Below, in pieces: positions 39,384 through 48,589 of a stretch of DNA of 64,000 nt (positions within the stretch are counted from its first letter, which is position 1; every line of letters starts with the position of its first letter). The translations under genes were made by a program, and so were the position numbers. The notes under the pieces are model-generated. The model did not search any database. It was not told the origin of the DNA and was given only the letters and a program-made list of their open reading frames with translations. The DNA comes from Rubripirellula sp. (GTDB lineage: Bacteria; Planctomycetota; Planctomycetia; Pirellulales; Pirellulaceae): assembly GCA_012270385.1 (NCBI GenBank), contig JAAXIK010000310.1:10602-74601 (forward strand), written 5' to 3'.

Positions 39384-40439
39384 CTATTTACCTAATCCGG
39401 TGAGAGGGTTGGCGAGATCTTCCAAAATCTCAATGACTGGATTGAACAAGCTAAAACTGTATGCAAAGACGATGAGTCCGCCAATGGCCACTCCAACCAC
39501 TGTGGGAAGCATTGCATGCCATCCCTGCGAGTCTCGAGAAGCAGTATTGTTATAGATGTCTGAAATGATAGGTAGAATCTTTTGAAGAGATTCCCCATCG
39601 GAGTCTTCGCGGGTAACCGCCCACTTCATGAGTGGGGGTAATGAGTCCTTTGATCGTTCATTCTGATCTTCCTGAATGGATTGATTGAATTCCCCCAGCG
39701 GAATATCTGTGGAAACTTTGGCAGTCCAATGAGAGGCCGATAAGCTCGTTGCAAGTTTGGTTTCGCAGCCATTCGCGATGAGCTGTGAAAGCAAGTTTGC
39801 GGCGTGTGCTTTACAACTGGCCTCGTAGTAAGCTTCATTACCTGGGATCCAACGCCATGGTTTCTTACTTCCCTTTGTGATCCACCATGTCAGAAGTAGA
39901 AATAAGACCATAGGTGCTGCAATGCTCCAGATAGGAAATAACTCCCGGGATATCGTAAGGAATTGGACACTTGCCGGTGGCTGCTGCTGCACCTGTTCAT
40001 ACATCGCAGCAATTGTCGGAGTTGTGTAAAGACAGATCAGAGCAAAACCCAACAGTACCAGCACCGACAGAATCACCGGGTAAACGATCGCTGAGGTCAA
40101 CTGGCTGGTAATTTGTGCCCGGACCCGTTTAGGGAATCTTAATTGTTCAAGTGCTAAAGAACGCGATCCGGTACTTTCATAGATCGCGATTGCTCGGCAG
40201 TAATTAATCGCGTCTGGAAACTCGGTCGCAATATCTTCCTGAATCGATGACTTGGACTGATGGGACGCCGAGAGATAATCATTAATCTGACCAAGCAATG
40301 CTGAGTCGTCTTGGGATGCACTGGTTAGTCGATTACCTGTATTTTCTAATCCTGCCAAACTGAAAGAAAGACCTGAATTGGATAAAGTCATCAGCTCGCG
40401 ATTCAAGCTGATCAGGTCATCTATGGTCGTGTGTTGCAT
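39384..40439 (-). CDS. Type II secretion system F-family (GspF-like) protein, copy 3
   Basis: SQLTSAIVYPVILSVLVLLGFALICLYTTPTIAAMYEQVQQQPPASVQFLTISREL; C-terminal TM with FNPVIEILEDL. Confidence 0.85.
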   Translation of the reverse strand: MQHTTIDDLISLNRELMTLSNSGLSFSLAGLENTGNRLTSASQDDSALLGQINDYLSASHQSKSSIQEDIATEFPDAINYCRAIAIYESTGSRSLALEQLRFPKRVRAQITSQLTSAIVYPVILSVLVLLGFALICLYTTPTIAAMYEQVQQQPPASVQFLTISRELFPIWSIAAPMVLFLLLTWWITKGSKKPWRWIPGNEAYYEASCKAHAANLLSQLIANGCETKLATSLSASHWTAKVSTDIPLGEFNQSIQEDQNERSKDSLPPLMKWAVTREDSDGESLQKILPIISDIYNNTASRDSQGWHAMLPTVVGVAIGGLIVFAYSFSLFNPVIEILEDLANPLTGLGK

Positions 40440-40621
40440 GAAGATAGCTATTGAAAATGTATTTCCATGTTAGAAGGCAGCGTCATTCCGCGGTGGATGT
40501 ATAGTCGAGCCAGCGGGCGATTAAAAGCAAATCACTCATTCAGGTCAGTCGCTGAGTCTGTCGCCAGATCATGAGGGGGACTGTGGTTCGGCTGGATCAT
40601 TGTCATGGGCCATCACATCTG

Positions 40622-42997
40622 TTAATTATCGATGGATTTTGATCCGCCTCGATAAAAACGGTTGCCAACGATTTGCTCCAAAATGAAAAAGATTGAGACG
40701 AGAAGGATAGCGGGTGCGTGAAGCGGGAGGTAAGTCTTATTCGCTGTCTCGGTGAAGCTGATATTTTCGAAGTTATCAATCAAATCGTATTCTTCTGTCC
40801 CAAATATTTCTTGGAGTAGTGAAATATCGATTCGACGGGATCTGGTGGCATTCTCAGCAAGATTGGCAGAAAAGCCGGTCTTTAGTTCCTTACCTCGGAT
40901 CCAGTACGTCCCCGCCGTGGAGACCTCCCTAATTCGCAAGTAGTTACCGCCTTTTAAACCGAGAATAGGAGTAGGGTTATCCAGCTCTGGCTCAAACAAG
41001 AAACCTTGAATGTCGTCATTAGATTTTTTTTCATTTTGTAATTGAAAGGCAAAACTCCTACCAACGACTGCATCAGCTCCAGTGGTAACTCGTTGACTGA
41101 GATACTCGATCGTCTGCCGGCACAGCAACCAGGCTGGCCAAGCATTACTGCCAAAAAGCTGATTCCATGACTTGTTATCATTCGATATTGCAGGGAACGG
41201 TGTTGTAAAAAGAATCATTCGACCCTGTGCAGAAGTAGATTTGCTCGGTCCACCTATGGAACGCTCAATCACAGCTGGATGATCCGTACCCGCATATTTG
41301 ATAAGAATGTTGTCCGAAGTCTCAGGATTTAATTTCCAGTATTGTTGGATCCGATGATCTCCCCAGGGTACGTTTTCTGTAAGAGTACGAAGTGTTGGAT
41401 GCTGAATATCGATCGGTTGAAGAAAGGTCCCAGGTTCGGGACTACGCCATCGTATTGCTTCGGTCGATAGCCAAGGGGAGTTGTCACTTTCCATAGTGAT
41501 TCGACTACCAAGACTTACCAGCATCTGTCCTCCGTTTTTGAGGTACGCGTCGCATAGGCCGTTTACCTGCCTGTTACTCGGCGGATCAATGAGCACAACG
41601 ACTTCATACTGACTCATGCGAACAATGGGGAGGTCCTGATAGCTGATTAAGTCGGTGACATACTCAGATCCAGTGCCAAGGGAAGACGAGACCCCAATGG
41701 CGTTGGCAACTACCTTTGATGCTGCAGGCGTGTTGCTGACGAGAAGCACATTGGATGGCGGTAGAACATTCAAGGAAAAATATCTGGTGTTATCGAGTGG
41801 CATAGCATCATCACTAATGATTCGAATCCGGCCATGATGTTTACCAACCGGTAAGGCAGGGATATTTAGTAGTACCTCCTGCTGTTCACCTTTTTTGACC
41901 TGCGCACTTTTCCGATCTACCGGCTCCGCTTTGGGGAACACGACCTCTCCATTACGGGCCATGGGAAAACCTGGTTGATCGGTGAATATGTCCAGTTCTG
42001 CTGTAATGGACGCATCGCGGGATTGATCCGTGGTTTCATTGAAGACCGAAACCATGACAGGACTCGGTGTACCTACTGGGGGGCTTGGATCTGCGAGTCG
42101 AGGTAAAGAAATGCCCCAGTTGGGTCCACGGAAATCTCCGAGATCAAAAATCGTGAATTTAACTTTCCCAGATGAGTTGGATAATTGAATCTCATCGGAT
42201 TGTAAGAGCGGTTCCCAAGTGTGTTTTGTGAGATCACTCAACAAGAGAATTTGATGATTATCGAGCTTGCTTGTCTCGAGCGCCTGCAGTGCAGTCTTCA
42301 ATTGCTGGTTGATGGGTAGGGCTGATTGCACGACATCAAGTTGTCTTATCCTGGTCAGTGCATTCTTCTGATCGATCGTGAACGATGCATTTTTTGTGGC
42401 TCGATCGATGACGCAGATTTGGCTTGAGGCTGGTAGTTGTTGGATGAAAGCCTCGCAGTGCGTCTTCATCTGTTGCAGCCTCTCACCTTGCTGATCAAGC
42501 CATGCACTCGTCGGCCCATTATCAATAAAGATCACTACCGCTCTTGGGTTGTTTTGATTGAGGGTAACGGTTGGTCCAGCGATTAAGCTCACGATGCCCC
42601 AGACTATGCCACCAAGAAGCAAGATACACGCCGTTGCTGTAAGTCCGAGAATCAACTTGCGATCCATTTGTCGCAGGACCGAGAGACTGGCAAGTAACAG
42701 CATGCTAAGTCCGCACAGGACCAGCAATGAAATGAGAATGGAGGTTGAAGTCAGAGATGTTTGGATAATTGGTTGAGCTAAAGCTAAAGCAAGAAATATC
42801 AGTGCCGCGATTCGCAGCGCCAATAGCCACCATTTCTTAATCCGAACCCGACTCTGCGAAAGAGAGGCTTTAGGTTTTAGCAATCCAATGGAGGGGAAGA
42901 TGACGCGTTGCGGTCGTCGACGAGATAAGAGATGGATTACGATCGGAATCGCAACGCCTATACCTCCAAAAATCAACGTCGCATTTAAAAAATTCAT
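40622..42997 (-). CDS. BatA-type N-terminal domain membrane protein with VWA-like region
   Basis: MNFLNATLIFGGIGVAIPIVIHLLSRRRPQRVIFPSIGLLK; AVVIFIDNGPTSAWL; long periplasmic region; C-terminal TM. Confidence 0.85.
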   Translation of the reverse strand: MNFLNATLIFGGIGVAIPIVIHLLSRRRPQRVIFPSIGLLKPKASLSQSRVRIKKWWLLALRIAALIFLALALAQPIIQTSLTSTSILISLLVLCGLSMLLLASLSVLRQMDRKLILGLTATACILLLGGIVWGIVSLIAGPTVTLNQNNPRAVVIFIDNGPTSAWLDQQGERLQQMKTHCEAFIQQLPASSQICVIDRATKNASFTIDQKNALTRIRQLDVVQSALPINQQLKTALQALETSKLDNHQILLLSDLTKHTWEPLLQSDEIQLSNSSGKVKFTIFDLGDFRGPNWGISLPRLADPSPPVGTPSPVMVSVFNETTDQSRDASITAELDIFTDQPGFPMARNGEVVFPKAEPVDRKSAQVKKGEQQEVLLNIPALPVGKHHGRIRIISDDAMPLDNTRYFSLNVLPPSNVLLVSNTPAASKVVANAIGVSSSLGTGSEYVTDLISYQDLPIVRMSQYEVVVLIDPPSNRQVNGLCDAYLKNGGQMLVSLGSRITMESDNSPWLSTEAIRWRSPEPGTFLQPIDIQHPTLRTLTENVPWGDHRIQQYWKLNPETSDNILIKYAGTDHPAVIERSIGGPSKSTSAQGRMILFTTPFPAISNDNKSWNQLFGSNAWPAWLLCRQTIEYLSQRVTTGADAVVGRSFAFQLQNEKKSNDDIQGFLFEPELDNPTPILGLKGGNYLRIREVSTAGTYWIRGKELKTGFSANLAENATRSRRIDISLLQEIFGTEEYDLIDNFENISFTETANKTYLPLHAPAILLVSIFFILEQIVGNRFYRGGSKSIDN

Positions 42998-43126
42998 TCC
43001 GGTGGCACAGTGTGTGTCAAATGTAATTCAGCTTTTTGCAGCATTGCCTCTATCGCAATCGATTTCAATGTGATCTGCATTCATTGCGTAGACAGCCATA
43101 AAAAATGGTTGAGTGTTTTGTTTTCG

Positions 43127-44032
43127 TCAAAAACGATTTGTCCGCTGAATCAGATATTCCGTCAGAGCTTTATCAAAAGGCATGCTTGTATCCAGTGGAA
43201 CGTAATCAATTCGGAGTCGGTCACATCCTTCACGATATTTACTTCGAAAATCCTCTAAATCCTGACGATATTGCTCACGAAGTCCTGAAGCGTCTACGGT
43301 AACCGTTTGACCTGATTCGGAATCCTCAAATTCAACGGGCCCTTCGTAAGGAAATTGTACCTCGGCTTCATCTAACACATGGAAAACGATCACATCGTGT
43401 CCTCCATGTCGTAGTCGAGATAATGCCGAAATCACTTCTTCAGGTTGGCCCTCATTGTCAGAACTTGGGAGGAGGTCGGTGAGTAACATCACAAGCGAAT
43501 GATGTTTCAGCATCGCTGCGATCTGTGTTAGGCAATTCGGTAAGTCCGTGGCACCTGAAGGTTCCAACTGATTCAACTGACCCAGCACTTCACCGATATG
43601 ACCTCTCCGGCTTCGCGCTGGTAATAGTCCTCTCACCTGATCAGAACACGCCAAGAGCCCTACCGGGTCTTGTTGCATCGTCATCAGGTAGGTCAGCGAG
43701 GCTGCTAAACAAGTGCAATATTCAAACTTGGTCATGCTCTGGTTTTGTGTGAATCCCATGGATTTGGAAAGATCCATCACCAGGTAACCGGTCAGATTTG
43801 TCTCGGCCTCGAATCGCTTAACGAAATACTTATCTGTCTTAGCATATGCCAACCAATCGATGAGTTTAGGATCATCGCCCCGGTTATACCTCCGATGCTC
43901 ACTAAACTGTACCGAGAATCCGTGCAGAGGGCTTGAGTGCAAACCCTGCAGGAATCCGCGAATCACCATCCGTGCTTTCAAATCCAGCCGTTGGATTTGC
44001 TGTAGCGATTCCGGTGAGAGTGAGTTAGGCAT
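43127..44032 (-). CDS. DUF58 domain protein
   Basis: GFSVQFSEHRRYNRGDDPKLIDWLAYAKTDKYFVKRFEAETNLTGYLVMDLSKSM. Confidence 0.95.
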   Translation of the reverse strand: MPNSLSPESLQQIQRLDLKARMVIRGFLQGLHSSPLHGFSVQFSEHRRYNRGDDPKLIDWLAYAKTDKYFVKRFEAETNLTGYLVMDLSKSMGFTQNQSMTKFEYCTCLAASLTYLMTMQQDPVGLLACSDQVRGLLPARSRRGHIGEVLGQLNQLEPSGATDLPNCLTQIAAMLKHHSLVMLLTDLLPSSDNEGQPEEVISALSRLRHGGHDVIVFHVLDEAEVQFPYEGPVEFEDSESGQTVTVDASGLREQYRQDLEDFRSKYREGCDRLRIDYVPLDTSMPFDKALTEYLIQRTNRF

Positions 44033-44097
44033 AATGACTGTTGCAGATCTGCAGGTGCTTTCTAGGTCGATACTTTTTAACTAACCGATCCTTGAGC

Positions 44098-45204
44098 TTA
44101 CTTGTTCTGGCGTTTGAGCTTCTCAGGTTCAGGCTCTTTGATGTCTTCCAGTAGACGCTCAATGATCAAATCAGAGTTCATTCCTTCCGCTTGAGCTTGG
44201 AAATTTGTACTGATTCGATGTCTGAGTACTGGCGTTGCAATCCGACGGATATCTTGTGGATCGATGCTGAATCTACCATCCATTGCGGCGATAGCTTTAG
44301 CACCAGCAATCAGGTTTTGCCCAGCACGTGGCCCCGCACCGCAATCAACAAGATTTTGAACGTAATCTGGAGCGGATTCATCTGACGGTCTTGTCGCACG
44401 TACTAGTTGAGTGGCATATCGAATCACGTAGGGATTCACCGCAATACTGGAGACCAGTTTTTGGACATTCAAGATTGCTCGAGCCGATAGAACCTTATTG
44501 ACGCTGGCTTTTTCACCACGAGTCGTCGCCGTGAGTATCTGTTCTTCTTCGCTCGCGCTTGGATAGTCGATTTTTATATTGAACATGAACCGGTCAAGCT
44601 GTGCTTCGGGCAACGGATAGGTTCCCTCCTGCTCAATCGGATTCTGTGTCGCAATGGTGAAGAACGGTGCAGGAAGTGAGTAGGTTTCACGTCCAATGGT
44701 CACCTGGCCCTCCTGCATGGCTTCCAGTAAAGCGGCTTGAGTTTTTGGAGGAGTTCGGTTGATCTCATCAGCCAAAAGAACGTTCGTGAAAATAGGTCCT
44801 TCTACAAAACGAAAAGTTCGCTTACCCGACTCTTCTTCTTCTAACACTTGAGTACCGGTAATGTCCGAGGGCATCAAATCAGGAGTGAATTGAATCCTTT
44901 TGAAAGAGACATCAAGGATGTCTGCCAACGTACTGACCATCAGGGTTTTTGCTAATCCTGGGACACCCTCTAAAAGGCAGTGGCCTCGAGTAAAGATGGC
45001 GGCAAGTAATTGCTCAACCGTTTCCGACTGACCCACAATCACTTTTGCTAATTCATCACGCATTGTTCTTTGATGTTCTGCAAATTCACGCAGTACATCA
45101 GCCAAGTTTCGCGGGGGCGCCTGAGCGGAACTTCCCGTTTTGACCGAACCGTCAGGGGGTTGGGGTGAGGTGGGATCAGGCGTTGGCGGTGGGGAGCCAC
45201 TCAT
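44098..45204 (-). CDS. MoxR-family AAA+ ATPase
   Basis: [82 protein letters not shown]. Confidence 0.96.
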   Translation of the reverse strand: MSGSPPPTPDPTSPQPPDGSVKTGSSAQAPPRNLADVLREFAEHQRTMRDELAKVIVGQSETVEQLLAAIFTRGHCLLEGVPGLAKTLMVSTLADILDVSFKRIQFTPDLMPSDITGTQVLEEEESGKRTFRFVEGPIFTNVLLADEINRTPPKTQAALLEAMQEGQVTIGRETYSLPAPFFTIATQNPIEQEGTYPLPEAQLDRFMFNIKIDYPSASEEEQILTATTRGEKASVNKVLSARAILNVQKLVSSIAVNPYVIRYATQLVRATRPSDESAPDYVQNLVDCGAGPRAGQNLIAGAKAIAAMDGRFSIDPQDIRRIATPVLRHRISTNFQAQAEGMNSDLIIERLLEDIKEPEPEKLKRQNK

Positions 45205-45353
45205 AAGACATTATTTTGAAGTGAGGGGAGGAGGAATGGATTCTTTTCGTCATCGACCTTGATTCTGCGCGAAAATAAAAGGACGCTAACATTGGCTGTA
45301 GTGTAACTTTAACGATTTACTTGCTAGCAATATGAATGATCTTTCAATATTGA

Positions 45354-47789
45354 ATGGGGAGTGCTTGGCAGATGGAGAGTAGCGATAGTGTGGCTTCGGC
45401 GTCACGATGGGTTTCGCGTTTTTCCACAGATCTAAATTGCTTTCATCCTTTCCATCGGTTCTGGGTTCGATGGATGCTGCTTCTATGGGTATTGAGTGTG
45501 ACCGCCATGCCCAGTGATGCGGCTGTCGATGCACGGATGGTCCAGCAGGCGATCGACCGAGGGGTTACTTATCTTAAAAAAAGTCAGACGGAGCGTGGTG
45601 GATGGACTGAATATAGCGGCCAGTCATGCGGTCTCTCCTCACTTTGCACGATGGCCTTACTCAATTCCGGAGTTTCACCTGAAGATCCGGTGATTCAAAA
45701 GGCACTGCAGTATCTCCGTGGTTTTGAGCCCGAGGAAACTTACTCGGTGTCCTTGCAGACCCTAGCATTTTGCTACCTCGGGGCAGCTGCAGATCTGCCA
45801 AGGATTCGACGCAATATAGATTGGTTAGTGAGTCAGCAGCGTTTAGGAGATCCACTGAGCCAAAGAGGTGGTAGTTGGGATTACGGTCGGCAACGCGGTA
45901 GTGGGGACCCTTCCAATTCTCAATTTGCTTTACTTGCTTTGAGTGCTGCAGCGGAATTGGGTATCGAGATTGATTCAAATGTATTCCGTCGATCTCTTGA
46001 ATACTGGCAGATTAGACAGAGTAAAGGAGGTTGGAGCTATGGTAATAGTCCTCGACTATCAGGGAGCATGACTTGTGCTGGAATCGCTTCTACCGTTATC
46101 GCTAATCAGTGTCTGAATGCTCAGGGCATTCTAAAGATTGAGTGTTGTGGAGAAAAAGCTGACGGCTCGCAGTCGGTGGAAAGGGGTTTGCAATGGTTGG
46201 GAGAGAATTTCACTTTACAAGTGAACCCCGGCGGTGACTCTCTCACCTTTTTCTATTACCTCTATGCATTAGAACGTGTTGGCAGACTTACCGGCAGGCG
46301 TTTCATCGGGGGCCACGATTGGTATCGCGAGGGAGCCGAGCGCCTGTTAGCCCTTCAAGATAAATTCGTTGGTTTCTGGTCTGGATCCGGGGCCATGGAA
46401 CAGAATCGCGATATCGCGACTTCCTTCGCCCTTCTCTTTCTTAGTAAGGGAAAGCGGCAAGTGGTAATCGGCAGGGTGAAATATGGACCCAAATTAGCTG
46501 AACCAAGTCAACTCTGGGAGCGACATCCCCAAGCTCTGCAGCAGTTGGTGAGACACACGGAACGGGATTGGGGGCGTGATTTGAGCTGGCAGACGATCGA
46601 TTTGGAGTCTGCTCAGCTACAAGATCTACTTCAGGCACCCGTCCTTATTTTAAGTGGCAGTGAATCGTTTCAATTTGGTGACAACGTATCCGCTCGACTC
46701 AAGGAGTACATTGATCAGGGAGGATGTCTTCTTTTTGAAGCTGAAGCTGGTGAGGGATGCGGCGAAGCCAAAGGTTTCGAACAGAGTGTAAGTGAGTTAT
46801 GTGGTAAGTGGTTCGGCAATGTTCCTCTAGAGCGTCTGCCACCAACGCATCTTGTTTGGACAGCGAGGCATAAGGTGAATCCTTCCATGATTTCACCTGA
46901 GTTCTGGGTTTACGGAATTCAGGCATGCTGTCGAACTGCCGTGTTTTACTTCCCTCAGAGTGTTTCTTGCCGATGGCAGTACGGCGACCGTCTTTTACGT
47001 CAAACGCAGAATTCAGAACAGATACAGGCCCAGAAAGCATCACTGGAACAGGTTTCCACCGCGATTCATCTTGGGGAAAACATCATTGCTTATGCCACCG
47101 GGCGCGAATTGAAAGACAAGTTAGAGCAACACGTTGTGCTTAATGGCGAGGCAGTTACTGATGTTCAGCGTGCCGAGATTCGCCTAGCGACTTTGGCACT
47201 TGCAGCCGGTGCGGAGGAGGCGCAGAGAACGGTTCCCAATGCTGCGAGTCTGATCTCTAGTCGTCTTCCCATCCGTCTGGTATCGCCGAGAGAACCTGTG
47301 GGTTTTGACCGAGAAGCGCTCCAGGATGTTCCATTCCTGTGGATACATGGACGACAAACTTTCTCTTTTTCTGCGGAGCAAAGGCAGGTGATGCGGGATT
47401 ACATCGAGAGTGGTGGGATCGTGATCGGTGCGTCACTTTGTGGAAGCGAGGAGTTTACGCGATCTTTTCGAAGTGAGTGGGAAGCTATTTTCCCAGAACT
47501 CAAGTTCGAAAAGCTCCAACCTGAAGATGAATTATTCCAGATCAAAAACGGCTTTGATATCCGCTCTGTGGTCACCAGGCGTTTTGATGGAGCGGGGAAA
47601 TTGAGCAAAAATACAGGTTCACCGGTGCTTGAGCGGATGAAGTACGACGGTCTGGCCGCAGTTTTCTTGTCACCTTTGGACCTGAGTTGTGCTCTTGAGA
47701 GCCCCAATTCTGTCCAATGTCCCGGTTATGAAACGGAAGTCGCCGCAAAGATCGCCGCCAATATTGTCCTATTCTGCCTGCAGCAATAG
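45354..47789 (+). CDS. Prenyltransferase/terpene-cyclase-like repeat protein with C-terminal DUF4159-like domain(s)
   Basis: RGVTYLKKSQTERGGWTEYSGQSCGLSSLCTMALL, GGSWDYGRQRGSGDPSNSQFALLAL, GGWSYGNSPRLSGSMTCAG; APVLILSGSESFQFGDNVSARLKEYIDQGGCLLFEAEAG; divergent from the MoxR gene. Confidence 0.87.
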   Translation: MGSAWQMESSDSVASASRWVSRFSTDLNCFHPFHRFWVRWMLLLWVLSVTAMPSDAAVDARMVQQAIDRGVTYLKKSQTERGGWTEYSGQSCGLSSLCTMALLNSGVSPEDPVIQKALQYLRGFEPEETYSVSLQTLAFCYLGAAADLPRIRRNIDWLVSQQRLGDPLSQRGGSWDYGRQRGSGDPSNSQFALLALSAAAELGIEIDSNVFRRSLEYWQIRQSKGGWSYGNSPRLSGSMTCAGIASTVIANQCLNAQGILKIECCGEKADGSQSVERGLQWLGENFTLQVNPGGDSLTFFYYLYALERVGRLTGRRFIGGHDWYREGAERLLALQDKFVGFWSGSGAMEQNRDIATSFALLFLSKGKRQVVIGRVKYGPKLAEPSQLWERHPQALQQLVRHTERDWGRDLSWQTIDLESAQLQDLLQAPVLILSGSESFQFGDNVSARLKEYIDQGGCLLFEAEAGEGCGEAKGFEQSVSELCGKWFGNVPLERLPPTHLVWTARHKVNPSMISPEFWVYGIQACCRTAVFYFPQSVSCRWQYGDRLLRQTQNSEQIQAQKASLEQVSTAIHLGENIIAYATGRELKDKLEQHVVLNGEAVTDVQRAEIRLATLALAAGAEEAQRTVPNAASLISSRLPIRLVSPREPVGFDREALQDVPFLWIHGRQTFSFSAEQRQVMRDYIESGGIVIGASLCGSEEFTRSFRSEWEAIFPELKFEKLQPEDELFQIKNGFDIRSVVTRRFDGAGKLSKNTGSPVLERMKYDGLAAVFLSPLDLSCALESPNSVQCPGYETEVAAKIAANIVLFCLQQ

Positions 47790-48011
47790 CTCATTCGGGT
47801 GGTTTTTGTGTTTGATTATACTGACTGTACCGCTGGTTTTCGCTAAATCATCTCCACTGCTTTGGCGATCTACTGTTTCATATCCCTCATCTTCAGACAT
47901 CTTCTGATTTCTACTTGTGGGAAATGGGGTCAGGTTGCAATAATTGCCCCTCGCTATTTTCACACTGAATCCAAGAAGTCATCTGATTCACCAAATTTTT
48001 CGAGCCCAGTT

Positions 48012-48176
48012 ATGGCCAAAAGTAAAAAGAAAGCTGAAACCATTTTCCTCGTTTGCGAAGAATGTGGTGACTACAACTACTCCCTGAAACGCAAGCCTGG
48101 CGGCGAGAAACTTCGTCTCAAAAAATATTGCGCTCGCTTGCGTAAGCACACCTTCCACACTGAGAAGAAGAAGTAA
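48012..48176 (+). CDS. rpmG: 50S ribosomal protein L33
   Basis: [54 protein letters not shown], 54 aa, ATG at 48012. Confidence 0.93.
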   Translation: MAKSKKKAETIFLVCEECGDYNYSLKRKPGGEKLRLKKYCARLRKHTFHTEKKK

Positions 48177-48297
48177 CCAGGTCTGTTCCTGTTGCCTTAT
48201 CGACTTAGTCGTCTCAATCCATTTTCATAGCGTCTTGAGCGAAGGAACGCGTGAGAGGCATCTCGCTCGAGTGAGAGTCAGTGATTTGGGCAACAAT

Positions 48298-48323
48298 GGG
48301 TCCGAAAATGATCATTCGGACCC
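48298..48323. repeat. Perfect inverted repeat GGGTCCGAA-AATGATCA-TTCGGACCC, no T-tract
   Basis: Read directly; 9-bp arms, 8-nt spacer, downstream of rpmG. Confidence 0.95.
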
Positions 48324-48589
48324 TGATGAATCATGGATGTCCAGGCTTTCTTTAACTGGACTTGATTTCTTGGATCGGCTGGGTAGGGAGATTACACCCT
48401 TGTTGTGGCGAACCGCTTTGGTTTCCACCACTTAAACCTTATGATGCAAAGAAGTCAGATGCTATCTGTAGTTGCCCTTGCTGGGTGTGGATAGATCCGA
48501 GCGGGATAAAGGCAGATCAGGAATGATGTTGCAGCTTAGGGTAGATACTTGAAGCTACCTACCTGTTCGCTTTCTGCTTAGTTGGACCG

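Noticed and set aside
48235-48435. 66-aa ORF between rpmG and recJ
   Set aside because: No recognisable family, no SecE-like features, and it includes the strong hairpin; not supported as a gene.
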